NCBI GenBank assembly: GCA_020634565.1
Contig: JACKBN010000001.1
Span: 682,001 to 746,000, forward strand
DNA: 64,000 nucleotides
DNA from: Ardenticatenaceae bacterium
GTDB taxonomy: Bacteria; Chloroflexota; Anaerolineae; Promineifilales; Promineifilaceae
Direction of reading: 5' to 3'
A program made the translations under genes and the position numbers. Shown here one piece after another: positions 17,031-26,207 of the stretch. Each line of letters opens with the position of its first letter. The stretch's first letter is position 1. The notes under the pieces were generated by a model. That model did no database searches, had not been told where the DNA came from, and was given only the letters and a program-made list of their open reading frames with translations.

Positions 17031-18515
17031 TGAAGAAGTACGGCGGAAAGGAGACCCCAACACACGCAGCCCTGGCCGCGTTTTGGAAAGCTCCTCAGCC
17101 GGGTCGTCCAAAGCCATCGGCTTTGGCTCTACCACCAGAGGCAAAATGACGGTAAACGTGGTGCCTTCACCCAATTTACTCATCACGTCGATGTTGCCCC
17201 CGTGTGCCTGCGCAATCCACTTGGCAATGGCTAATCCCAGACCAGCGCCACCCTGCCCCTGGCCGGAATGGCCGCGAGCACGTGCCTTATCCACCCGGTA
17301 AAACCGATCAAAAATATAGGGCAAATCTTCAGCTGGAATCCCCATCCCTGTGTCTGAGATTTTGATGTAGGCCCAGCCATTCTTTTTCGAGAGGCTAACA
17401 TCTACCGTACCGCCATCTGGCGTGTATTTGATAGCGTTGCCAATCAGGTTCAGCAGCAGCTGCTTCAAGCGATCCACATCGCCCATGATGCACGCCTGAT
17501 CTACCTCAGTCACCTTCACGTCAACCGATTTTTCTAACAAACGCACCTGTCGGTACACCTCAAACAGCAGATTATCTAGCTCTACCTTTTGTTTTTCCAA
17601 CGGCAAACCGCCCGCATCCGCCCGGGCCAGCAGCAGCAGATCCCCAACCAGGCGCGTCATCCGCTCAATTTCTTCCTGAATGATTTCCAGGGATTCCGGA
17701 TCGGCATCCCCCATGCGGCGCATGAGGTCTACGTTGCCGCGAATGGCGGTGAGCGGTGTGCGCAGCTCATGCGAAACATCCGCCAGCAGGCGCTGCTGAG
17801 TCTGGAACAACCGCTCCAAACGTTCCAGCAGCTGGTTGAAGGAACGAGCCAGCACGCCAATTTCATCCGTACGTTCGGTGTTAGGCACACGACGGCTCAG
17901 GTCATCGGCATTGGTGATCTGGCGGGTGACAGCCGCCATATCTTCCAGCGGCTTGAAAGAGCTGGGGGTCAGCAGCACCGCCAAAAAAAGCGAGGCGGAA
18001 GCCCCGGCAAAACCGACAAAAAGGGCAATTACCAAAAAGCGGTTGAAGCTCTCGATGCTATCGACCAAACGGCCGACCTGCATGTAACCAATGTGGCTGC
18101 CATCAGGATCATACAGCGGGGAGGTAAGCACACGCATGGTGCTGTCGCCGCGTATCACGTAGTTCAATGTCTCTTGTTCTATCAGCCCATTTTCATCCAA
18201 CGGCCCAAAATCTGACGGCAGCGTTTCCATGTTGCGCGATTGCAGGGTGATCTTGCCATTGATATCCAAAACCTGGAAGAAGGAAGCGGCCGTTTCCAAA
18301 TTGTCCAGGTCCTCACCAATACCCAGGCGGACAGTGCCGTCGGGCGCAGTCGTGACCCGCGCCGAACGTAGCTCCTCGGTCAGCTTGTGCAAATCGGTGT
18401 CCACCTCAGCATTAATGCGGCTGCGCGGCAGCAGATACACAATGGCGGCAAACAAGACAAAAGCCACCATGAAGATCGAGGTATAGACAAAAAGGAGACG
18501 GTTCTGAATAGACAA
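17028..18515 (-). CDS. Two-component sensor histidine kinase
   Basis: 495 residues. Two membrane helices (about 8-28 and 160-185) flank an extracytoplasmic sensor domain. HAMP, then HisKA with ADVSHELRTPLTAIRGNVDL, then the HATPase with NLIGNAIKYTPDGG, DTGMGIPAEDLPYIFDRFYR and GAGLGLAIAKWIAQAHGG. It lies 3 nt downstream of its response regulator gene. By family it autophosphorylates on the His of SHELRTP. Confidence 0.93.
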   Translation of the reverse strand: MSIQNRLLFVYTSIFMVAFVLFAAIVYLLPRSRINAEVDTDLHKLTEELRSARVTTAPDGTVRLGIGEDLDNLETAASFFQVLDINGKITLQSRNMETLPSDFGPLDENGLIEQETLNYVIRGDSTMRVLTSPLYDPDGSHIGYMQVGRLVDSIESFNRFLVIALFVGFAGASASLFLAVLLTPSSFKPLEDMAAVTRQITNADDLSRRVPNTERTDEIGVLARSFNQLLERLERLFQTQQRLLADVSHELRTPLTAIRGNVDLMRRMGDADPESLEIIQEEIERMTRLVGDLLLLARADAGGLPLEKQKVELDNLLFEVYRQVRLLEKSVDVKVTEVDQACIMGDVDRLKQLLLNLIGNAIKYTPDGGTVDVSLSKKNGWAYIKISDTGMGIPAEDLPYIFDRFYRVDKARARGHSGQGQGGAGLGLAIAKWIAQAHGGNIDVMSKLGEGTTFTVILPLVVEPKPMALDDPAEELSKTRPGLRVLGSPFRRTSS

Positions 18516-18518
18516 GTT

Positions 18519-19196
18519 TTATGACTCTTCGCGCAGCACGTAGCCAATGCCACGCACGGTATGAATCAGGCGGGGCAAATCCCCCTCTTCCGTTTTCTGA
18601 CGCAGGTAGCGCACGTACACTTCGATGATGTTGCTCTCACCACCAAAATCGTAGTTCCAAACGCGGTCAAAGATAAGGTCGCGGGTCAGCACCTGGCGCG
18701 GGTGACGCATGAACAGCTCTAGCAGTTCATACTCCTTGGCGGTCAGGTCAAAAACACGGCCGTCTCGGCGACCTTGCCGCGTACCCGTATCCAATTCCAA
18801 ATCGGCAAAGCGATAAACCTGCGGCTGTGATGGCTGTGAGCGGCGCAGCAGCGCGCGCACGCGGGCCATTAGCTCATCAAAGGCAAAGGGCTTCACCAGG
18901 TAATCATCCGCGCCGGCATCCAAACCAGTAACGCGGTCTTCAATCGTTTCCTTGGCGGTGAGCATCAAGATGGGCAGATCGCTCACGGCGCGCAGACGGC
19001 GGCAAACTTCGATGCCATCCATACCGGGCAGCATCAAATCGAGCAGAACCAGGTCCGGCGGATTTTCACGGGCCAAATCAAGGCCAGTTTGGCCATCTGC
19101 GGCCGTATCTACCCGGTAACCTTCAAAGCTCAAGCCTCTTTGTAAAAATTGTCGAATACGTTCTTCATCTTCAATCACGAGAATACGAACGGTCAT
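18519..19196 (-). CDS. OmpR/PhoB family response regulator
   Basis: 225 residues from the ATG at 19196, which has GGAGG 7-8 nt upstream. The receiver domain shows IEDEERIRQF, the phospho-acceptor DLVLLDLMLPGMDGIEV, and the K of DYLVKPFAFDELMARV. The winged helix domain ends in LIHTVRGIGYVLREES. Upstream residues in the longer frame are not conserved. First gene of the operon with the sensor kinase at 17028. Confidence 0.94.
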   Translation of the reverse strand: MTVRILVIEDEERIRQFLQRGLSFEGYRVDTAADGQTGLDLARENPPDLVLLDLMLPGMDGIEVCRRLRAVSDLPILMLTAKETIEDRVTGLDAGADDYLVKPFAFDELMARVRALLRRSQPSQPQVYRFADLELDTGTRQGRRDGRVFDLTAKEYELLELFMRHPRQVLTRDLIFDRVWNYDFGGESNIIEVYVRYLRQKTEEGDLPRLIHTVRGIGYVLREES

Positions 19197-19580
19197 AGTG
19201 TCCTCCAAATAGTGATAACGCAACGGGCTCATCATAGCGTGAGCTGTGCGAAAAATAGCTTTATTTGCCATTACTTTTTGTGAATTGTAAAGGCGGCACC
19301 AGTTTTACACAAAAACAGTTTGTCTGTTTGGTTGGGGCAAGGTTACAATGGTCGCGGGAAGATGGGAATAAAATCGTTGCCTTCGCCTTACCTTATTTGT
19401 AACCCCCTCAGGGCAATTGGTGCTTTTATTTCTAATCTATGATAGTAGCAAATGAATGATTCACTCGTCTACCAAAGCAGGTGTTTCTTAATCTCTCATC
19501 TATATTGATGCGGTTTGGAGATAGCTTGCGAGGTAAACGGCCGTTACTGCACAGCTAACTTACTCTTTTGGAGTTTAAAC
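19197..19580. other. Intergenic region between divergent response regulator and PAP2 genes
   Basis: One ACGGCCGT lies at about 19539. No hairpin or repeat stands out. It must hold the promoters of both genes; no confident -35/-10 pair is assigned. Confidence 0.5.
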
Positions 19581-20570
19581 ATGGATGCCCTTCTTCAGTT
19601 TGGTCTGGATGCCTCTCATTGGTTGCAATCAACCCTGCCCCAAATGGACGCATTTTTCAAATTTATCAGCACCCTGGGCCTGGAAGAATTCTATCTGGCG
19701 CTGATGCCCTTGATTTACTGGAGCGTCAACAAAGAAATGGGACGGGCATTAGCCTACGTTTTTTTGCTGAGCAATGTGTTTAACAACATGCTCAAACACG
19801 CTTTTCGGGAGCCACGGCCGTTTTGGCTGGACCCCACTTTAGAGCGATTTACGGATTTTGGCTACGGCATGCCCAGCGGGCATACGCAGTTCACCACCAC
19901 CATTTACCTCTTCCTGGCAATCTGGATACGGCGGCGCTGGATGTGGTTGCTAGCCACTGCCTTGATCATTTTGATGCCTCTTAGCCGCGTGTACCTGGGC
20001 TCCCACTTTGTGCAGGATGTGGCGGTGGGTTTTCTGCTGGGGCTGCTGGTGCTGGGTGGTTATTATTTTTGGGAGCGACGCTACATGACTGGCTTCAGCA
20101 AGCGCATTTTGGGGCAGCGTTTGTTGACGGCAGTGGCGGTTCCGGTGGGGTTAACGGCCGTTTACCTCATTATCCGGCTCATCATTGGTGAACCAGACAC
20201 AACGGTTGCCTGGGCCAGCTACATTCCGGTAGCCGAGTTAGAAAGTTTGGAGGGGATGGTAACGGCCGTTGCTACCGTGCTCGGCGCGGGCATTGGCCTG
20301 GTGCTAGAGCGCACCCGCATTCGCTTTCTGGTCGATGGTCCCATCTGGCAGCGGGCGGTGCGCTACCTGCTAGGCATCGTCGTGGCCGGGGTCATTTGGG
20401 CCGGGCTGGGTCAAGTTTTCCCCGATGAACCACTTTGGCTGGCGCTGCCACTGCGCCTGCTGCGCTACACGCTGCTCACGCTGTGGGTAACATACTATGC
20501 GCCGTGGGTTTTCGTGAAGCTCAAGCTTGCCCAGGCCAAACCCGACCCCGGCATTGAAATGACGCTGTAG
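19581..20570 (+). CDS. PAP2 family membrane phosphatase
   Basis: 329 residues from the ATG at 19581 (GGAG site upstream). All three PAP2 motifs are present: KHAFREPRP, PSGHT and SRVYLGSHFVQD. Six or more membrane helices follow the usual layout, with about 120 extra residues at the C-terminus that are also hydrophobic. It is likely to dephosphorylate a lipid such as undecaprenyl pyrophosphate or phosphatidate. Three ACGGCCGT copies lie inside the gene. Confidence 0.9.
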   Translation: MDALLQFGLDASHWLQSTLPQMDAFFKFISTLGLEEFYLALMPLIYWSVNKEMGRALAYVFLLSNVFNNMLKHAFREPRPFWLDPTLERFTDFGYGMPSGHTQFTTTIYLFLAIWIRRRWMWLLATALIILMPLSRVYLGSHFVQDVAVGFLLGLLVLGGYYFWERRYMTGFSKRILGQRLLTAVAVPVGLTAVYLIIRLIIGEPDTTVAWASYIPVAELESLEGMVTAVATVLGAGIGLVLERTRIRFLVDGPIWQRAVRYLLGIVVAGVIWAGLGQVFPDEPLWLALPLRLLRYTLLTLWVTYYAPWVFVKLKLAQAKPDPGIEMTL

Positions 20571-20575
20571 CAAGC

Positions 20576-22540
20576 TCAAGGTCTGGCAACGAGCGGAAGG
20601 TAAGTGGGCAGCCCATTGGCAATAACCATCATGGAGAGCGTGTCCTGATTGCCTTCACCGTCATCGAGAACGGCCGTAAACACAATCGGCGTCGGGTCTA
20701 CGACACCCCCATCTACGGTTACCGCAAATTGAATCGTCACGGGCGCGCCGGGCACCACCGCCCCGGACCAGGAAACTTCGCCCGAACCAAAAGTCGGCGT
20801 GCCGCTGCTGGCCGTCAACCCTCCCGCGTAGGTCACGTCACCGGGAATCGCGCTGGTCACAGACACGTTCGGCAGCGTCGGCCCCGGATTTCTGAATGTG
20901 ATCTGTACGGTAACGGTATCGCCACCGCCGGGCAAGATGTTGTTGAGGCCCAGCCTAGAGCCAGCCAGCCAGCCTTGCAAAAACGAGCCCGTGCGCTGGA
21001 AGTTGCCCCGCCCCGTCCCCCACAAAATGCGTGCATCGGCCGTGCCGGGCAAATCGTAGGCCACCACGCCAGAGTGAGCGGTATTCAGCACCAGTTCCAT
21101 GTCGGCATCCGCGTCGATGTTGGCGATGGTGGGCGCGGCCATTGCGCCGTTCCAATCCGGGCTACCAAACGGCGCGGGCAGATTGATCTCGTACAGCACC
21201 GAACCCTGGTAGTTCAGAATATGCAGCTTGCCCACGTAGTTACTCCCCTTTTGCGGCCAGGAGGCAAAAATAACTTCGGCAAAACCATCATTGTCCAAAT
21301 CGGCCACTACCGGTTCTGAGGCAAAACGAATGCCGGGGCCGGTGGCACTCACGTTGTACGGCCAGTTGTGATGTTCTGTTTTGTCGAGCCAGAAACTGTG
21401 TAAACGGCCGTCATACGACGCAAACAAAATCTCCATCTTGCCGTCACCATCCAAATCTGCCACGACCGGATTGGGCATGGCGCTTTCGATGACGCTATAG
21501 CTTTCACTCAGCGGCGCACCGGTGTTGATGGGCACCGTTTCCCAGTTGTAACCATCTTCGTTGAAGCGGCTGCGGTCGGCGTTGAATATGTAGACGCCAA
21601 TGTAGCGGCTAGGCGGATAACCTGCGTCGCAATCGTAGACGTTGCCCGTGGCTACCACTTCGACGATGCCGTCCCCGTTCACATCGGCAATAACGGCGGG
21701 GCCATCGGCAAAGTTGGTGCGGTAGCTTTCCGTGCGCGTGCCGTCGCAGGCGCCCCAGCCGCGCAGTTCCGGCACCAGGCTTTCCCAAATGCCCACTTTG
21801 CCCCAACCCACGCCGCCGTAGATGGCGTTGGCCGCAATTTGCGCCCCGTTGGCTTCGTAGGCGTTGATGTAATGCACATCAGAGGGGATGACGAGTTCAC
21901 CCTGACCATCGTTATCCAGATCGCCAAGGGCGGCGTTGTCGTTGTAGACGCCCCAGGCGTAGCCGCTGTCGTTGCTGAGCTGCGGCCAGCCGCTGCGTAG
22001 GGTGCCATTGTGCTCGTAGACGTAGGTGTTCACCCCATCACCCGTCGCGGTGACAACCAGTTCGTCAGTGCCATCGTCATCTAAATCGAAGACGGAAAGG
22101 CCGCGCAGTTCGTTGGTCTCGGGGCGCTGTGACCAGACCTGACTGCCGGTATGATCGTACACAGTAAGATACCCGCCGCCCTGAGCGATGGCCAGTTCCA
22201 GGTCGCTGTTGTTGTCAATATCGGCCACCACCACGCCAGGCCAGGTGCGATTGTCTGTGGTGCCTGCGCGCCATTGCAGCGACCCATCCTCGCCATTGAG
22301 GGCAATCAAAGAATAAGCTGAGGCAATCACTTCTGGCTTATTGTCGTTATCCAAATCAGCGACGGCGGGGGAGGAGTACCAGCCCGTTTCACACCAGGAG
22401 TTGTAGCAACCGCCATTTTGCCACTTCAACACGGGTGCCGAGATGGTTCCGGCTTGTACGGCCGTTCCCTGCCACCCAACTACCAATACCACAAAACCAA
22501 ACAGTAAGACTACTGAAAAAATAAACCGATACGTTTTCAT
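20576..22540 (-). CDS. Secreted FG-GAP/VCBS repeat beta-propeller protein with YLPLV tail
   Basis: 654 residues from the ATG at 22540, which has GAGG 6 nt upstream. A signal peptide (FIFSVVLLFGFVVLVVG) precedes many Ca-binding-like repeats, such as VADLDNDNKPEVI, VADIDNNSDLELA, DLDDDGTDELVV and DVNGDGIVEVV. A DUF11-like domain is near the C-terminus (VTVQITFRNPGP, about 560-640). The last residues are LPTYLPLVARP. The integrin-like propeller suggests adhesion or ligand binding at the cell surface. The two following genes on this strand are also secreted repeat proteins with a similar C-terminal tail. Confidence 0.88.
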   Translation of the reverse strand: MKTYRFIFSVVLLFGFVVLVVGWQGTAVQAGTISAPVLKWQNGGCYNSWCETGWYSSPAVADLDNDNKPEVIASAYSLIALNGEDGSLQWRAGTTDNRTWPGVVVADIDNNSDLELAIAQGGGYLTVYDHTGSQVWSQRPETNELRGLSVFDLDDDGTDELVVTATGDGVNTYVYEHNGTLRSGWPQLSNDSGYAWGVYNDNAALGDLDNDGQGELVIPSDVHYINAYEANGAQIAANAIYGGVGWGKVGIWESLVPELRGWGACDGTRTESYRTNFADGPAVIADVNGDGIVEVVATGNVYDCDAGYPPSRYIGVYIFNADRSRFNEDGYNWETVPINTGAPLSESYSVIESAMPNPVVADLDGDGKMEILFASYDGRLHSFWLDKTEHHNWPYNVSATGPGIRFASEPVVADLDNDGFAEVIFASWPQKGSNYVGKLHILNYQGSVLYEINLPAPFGSPDWNGAMAAPTIANIDADADMELVLNTAHSGVVAYDLPGTADARILWGTGRGNFQRTGSFLQGWLAGSRLGLNNILPGGGDTVTVQITFRNPGPTLPNVSVTSAIPGDVTYAGGLTASSGTPTFGSGEVSWSGAVVPGAPVTIQFAVTVDGGVVDPTPIVFTAVLDDGEGNQDTLSMMVIANGLPTYLPLVARP

Positions 22541-22591
22541 AATTTTCCTCATCTACCACTCGTTCTATACGGTGCGTAGAAACGAGAACAG

Positions 22592-24358
22592 CTAGCGGTT
22601 CACGACAGGCAGGTAAACAAGCAAATCCGTGGGCATGACACTCACCGAGTCGGTAAGCACGGGGGAACCGGCAACCATCGCATTGAGCGTGATGTCGTAG
22701 GTGGTGTAGTTGGTTAAGCCGGTAAGGGTGTAACTGCGCGTGCCCTCAGCCAATCCGGTGATGGGTGATGTTTGATCGCCAGCCGGGCCACTGTAGCTGA
22801 TTTGCCAGGTGGTGCCGGGCGCAACGGCCGTATTCACCGTCCAGTTCAGGGTAATCGTTTGGTCCCCAGGCGAGCCAGAAAGCTGTAATTGCGGGATGAA
22901 CTCGACTGCGCCGATATCGGGAGTGGAACGGCCGTTGCCCAAAATGTCCTCGGCGGGGGCGTTGGCCGCATCGGCAGCATCCACCACGGGGCTGCTGCCC
23001 GTTGGCGTGCCGTAAAGCAACACTAGATTCGTAAACACGTCCCCGATTGTGCTGGAGCCATCGGCAAACTGGCTGCCGGTCCAGCGCGGCAAGATCAGGC
23101 CCGACTGGCTGCCCAACTGTGGATTAGCCACCAGCCGATTGGCGTCATCGGTGTAGTTGATTAGCTCACCCGCATCTTCGGGGATGGCTGAGCCACCGTT
23201 CCAGTAAAGATTGTTATCGAGCGTCCAGGAGCTGGTTTCCCCAAACGGCGTGTCGGAAAAATCGTTGCTGCCGCCGCCGTTGGCCCCCATCGTGCCGGTC
23301 GGGTCGGACCAGATGTTGTTGTAGAACTGGATGTTTTCGTTGGGCGGATTGCTGCCTTCGGTGTTGAGGCGGAAGGCGAAGGCCAGGGCGGGCAAATCGC
23401 CCACAACGGTGTTGTTGCGGAAGGTGATGTTTTGGCCACCCTTCACGCCAAACGCGGCGCGCAGCACGTTGGCCGCATTGCCCAACATCAAATTGTTTTC
23501 TACCAGCACGTTGCGCGCCTCAAAAAATGGCTGGCCGTCTTCGCCGATGAGCACAAAGTTGGAGCCGGTGGAACCTTCCCAGTTGAAGAAGATGTTGCGC
23601 CGCACGGTGATGCGATCGTTGCCGACGAAGATGTCATCGCCCGCGTTGCTATCTTTGATGACGATGTAGCTACCGGTGTCGTTGAGGTTGGAACGGCCGC
23701 TTCCGGCAAAATCGTTAAAGAAAACATTGTCTTGAATGATGACATCCTCCACGCTGTTCACGTCGATGTGCTCGTCGTGGCCGGTCTGGTTGTAGAACAG
23801 GTTGCCCTCCACCAAAATGTCGTGGGTGGCGTTGTTGATTTTGAGGATGTCGTTGTCGTAGCTGTCGTGCAGGATGTTGTTCCGCAGAGTGATGTGGCTG
23901 ACGCTGCCGTCGCCACCGCCGTCGATATGCACCACCAGCGGCGCAGAGCCGGGGCCGCTATGGCGAATCTCGAACCCTTCGAGAGTGATGCCCTGTGCAC
24001 CACGCGCGTCGGTGTAAGCAGTAATGACGCGGTCGTTGTTTTGCAGGATGGCCTGGTAAGGCAGTTCGGATCGGACAGTAACGCCGATGGGGAATGTGCC
24101 GCGAATGCGGATACGGCCGTTATACACCCCCGGCTTCACCAAAATCAAGCTGCCGTCGGGCACATTGTCCAGCGCATTGGTGATGGTTGCCCACGGATTG
24201 CCGCTGGTGCCGGTTCCGGTGCTGTCATTGCCCGTGGTGGCCACGTAGTAAGTGCCGCCACCTTGCGGGGCAGCCTGCATCCGCGGAGACACACCCAGCA
24301 CAAAGAGAAAGGACAAGAAAAGTAAGCTGAAAATTAGCTTGAATTTTGTGAGGATCAT
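22592..24358 (-). CDS. Secreted right-handed beta-helix protein with fibronectin-like C-terminus
   Basis: 588 residues from the ATG at 24358, which has AAAGGAG about 6 nt upstream. A signal peptide (FKLIFSLLFLSFLFVLG) is followed by GTYYVATTGNDSTGTG, the usual start of polysaccharide-lyase-like beta-helix proteins. Parallel helix repeats include NNDRVITAYTD, FRNNTVVGD and LVENNLMLGN. A Fn3-like domain (about 490-575) and the C-terminal YLPVVNR close the protein. The substrate is unknown; binding or cleavage of polysaccharide is a guess by fold. Confidence 0.86.
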   Translation of the reverse strand: MILTKFKLIFSLLFLSFLFVLGVSPRMQAAPQGGGTYYVATTGNDSTGTGTSGNPWATITNALDNVPDGSLILVKPGVYNGRIRIRGTFPIGVTVRSELPYQAILQNNDRVITAYTDARGAQGITLEGFEIRHSGPGSAPLVVHIDGGGDGSVSHITLRNNILHDSYDNDILKINNATHDILVEGNLFYNQTGHDEHIDVNSVEDVIIQDNVFFNDFAGSGRSNLNDTGSYIVIKDSNAGDDIFVGNDRITVRRNIFFNWEGSTGSNFVLIGEDGQPFFEARNVLVENNLMLGNAANVLRAAFGVKGGQNITFRNNTVVGDLPALAFAFRLNTEGSNPPNENIQFYNNIWSDPTGTMGANGGGSNDFSDTPFGETSSWTLDNNLYWNGGSAIPEDAGELINYTDDANRLVANPQLGSQSGLILPRWTGSQFADGSSTIGDVFTNLVLLYGTPTGSSPVVDAADAANAPAEDILGNGRSTPDIGAVEFIPQLQLSGSPGDQTITLNWTVNTAVAPGTTWQISYSGPAGDQTSPITGLAEGTRSYTLTGLTNYTTYDITLNAMVAGSPVLTDSVSVMPTDLLVYLPVVNR

Positions 24359-24468
24359 CGTCACTCCTTTAAAAAGCGAAACACAGAGATGCACGGAGGA
24401 AACACAAAGTTTCACAGAGAAAAGCAAAGGGAATCTTTTTAATCTGCGAAATCTGTTGATTTCTTTCC
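24359..24468. repeat. CACAGAG-type repeat between beta-helix genes
   Basis: The spacer contains AAACACAGAGATGCACGG and TTTCACAGAGAAAAG, which belong to the same CACAGAG-type intergenic motif as 11645-11764 and 28853-28900. No gene is visible. Confidence 0.5.
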
Positions 24469-25818
24469 TCAATCAGAATAGGTCACTGGTAAATAAACCC
24501 AGTTTGTTGGCTCAAAAGGTGGCGCGTTCAGTTCGTCGGCACCGAGGTCGGGGGAGGGGCCGTAGGGGCGGGCATCGCCGTCCACGTCGTCGGTGACTTG
24601 GGGCAGCGTGAGGCCCTGATCGATGGCGACAGCTGCGGTGCTCATGAGGTGCAAATTGCCGTTGGCGCCATCCAAAAAGAGGGAGAGCGGTGCGTTTTCC
24701 AGGTTGTGGCTGAGTACGGCCGTTCCCCCGCGATCCCGTAAATTGTGGCTCACCAAATTGTTGCGCAGTTCAATGTCCGTGTTGTCGAAGCGCCACTCAA
24801 TCGAGGAAAACGGTGCCTGGGTCGAAGCAACCGTGTTGTTGAAGATTTGCGCGCCGCACGCCTGCCATAGGCAGATGCCGCAGTCAAAGCCAAAATCCGA
24901 AGCAAACAACCCCGCATCGCTGGCAAAAACAAAGTTGTTGCGAATGATGCCGCCGTAATGGTCCACGTAGCCGCCATTGGCGCTGGGGCAAGGATTGTCG
25001 GTGTAGGTGCGCGCCTCGCCGCTTTCCGCCAGGCCAAAACCGATGCCGCGCGCGTTTTCACGCAGCACGTTGCGCTCAACCAGCGTATCACGGCAGCCGC
25101 GCCAGAGGTGAACACCATGCTCTGACAGCCCTCTGGCGCACCAAAAGCCCTCAATCAGATTGTCGCGAATCACCCAACCTTCGGCCTGATGGGCATCGAC
25201 CCCGCCCGTGTAGCAGTCAACAACGTGCGTCCGTCCGGCATCGGTCAATTCCAGGTGAGAGCAGGCAATCACGCCATCATCCGGGTAAGTGTTGTCCGCC
25301 GCCGGATTGATTTTGATCGCTTGCTCGCCCGGATCGATGATGTGCACGTTGTAGATGAGGGTGTTGAGCGTGTCGCCTGCATCGGTGGTCATCACGTGGA
25401 TGGGATGATTGTACGCTTCACGCAGGGTCACATCGGCTACGGTCACATTGGAAGCCACCACCTGAATAATTTCTGTGGTGATGTAGTTACCGTCCAAAAT
25501 GACAGCTTCCCGGTTGCCGCTGGCCGAGCGCAGCGTCACGTTGGGCACGTCTATGCGTAAGTAAACGCCGTTCAGGTTGTAAACACCGTCGGCGATGAGA
25601 ATGGTTTCGCCAGGAACTGCCGTATTCACCGCATTTTCCAGCTCCGCTACCGTGGCTACAGAGGTGATGGTTCCCGTCGCCGCGGGCAGGGGTTGGCAGT
25701 GGGTTGTGCTTACTTGGGGAGAAACGGCCGTTGGCGCAGGCGGTTGGGCCAATACAACAAACGGTATCCAGCTAAAAAGAAGAAAGGCAAAAATAACCAG
25801 GGGAGTCTGATTGCGCAT
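24469..25818 (-). CDS. Secreted right-handed beta-helix protein
   Basis: 449 residues. A signal peptide (LVIFAFLLFSWIPFVVLA) is followed by a pectate-lyase-like parallel helix: AVPGETILIADGVYNLNG, VTLRSASGNREAVILDG, VADVTLREAYNHPIHV. Cys residues near the middle (CGICLWQACG) might form disulfides. The end, WVYLPVTYSD, is a variant of the YLPLV tail. It is paralogous in layout to the gene at 22592. Confidence 0.85.
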   Translation of the reverse strand: MRNQTPLVIFAFLLFSWIPFVVLAQPPAPTAVSPQVSTTHCQPLPAATGTITSVATVAELENAVNTAVPGETILIADGVYNLNGVYLRIDVPNVTLRSASGNREAVILDGNYITTEIIQVVASNVTVADVTLREAYNHPIHVMTTDAGDTLNTLIYNVHIIDPGEQAIKINPAADNTYPDDGVIACSHLELTDAGRTHVVDCYTGGVDAHQAEGWVIRDNLIEGFWCARGLSEHGVHLWRGCRDTLVERNVLRENARGIGFGLAESGEARTYTDNPCPSANGGYVDHYGGIIRNNFVFASDAGLFASDFGFDCGICLWQACGAQIFNNTVASTQAPFSSIEWRFDNTDIELRNNLVSHNLRDRGGTAVLSHNLENAPLSLFLDGANGNLHLMSTAAVAIDQGLTLPQVTDDVDGDARPYGPSPDLGADELNAPPFEPTNWVYLPVTYSD

Positions 25819-26207
25819 AATATTTCCTTCACGACTACGACCTATGCTTGCTCAGGGCATACGCTTCTTCTGCATAGGATCATAGTACCTGATTCCCACT
25901 GGCAAATCTCTAGGGTAAATAGGCTAGGAGATTAGTACCAAACAGCGCAGCCATTTGGGCAGTTTCCAGAGAGAAAACTGCTGCGCGTTTCCCGTTCACG
26001 CTGAGTTCACGGTGATTTTACGGCACACATACGGACGCGTTCTGCCCCCTGACGTATGCTATTACCGGTACTGTTTTGCACCAACCCGGCAGCAACATGA
26101 GCGTAGTTTTTGGGTGTTTTTATTAAGTAGGCGGCAATTTTTGCGGCCAAGGAAGAAGCTTTTTATCCCCAGCAAAACGTCTTCGGGATGAGGATTAGGA
26201 TTTTTAG
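25819..26207. other. Intergenic region between beta-helix and histidine kinase genes
   Basis: No repeat or clear promoter. The frames in it are short and without coding character. Confidence 0.45.

Noticed and set aside
23432..24325. 297-codon frame opposite the beta-helix gene
   Set aside because: Antisense shadow with Val/Ala/Asp-rich low-complexity content; the minus-strand gene has a signal peptide, a ribosome site and a known fold.
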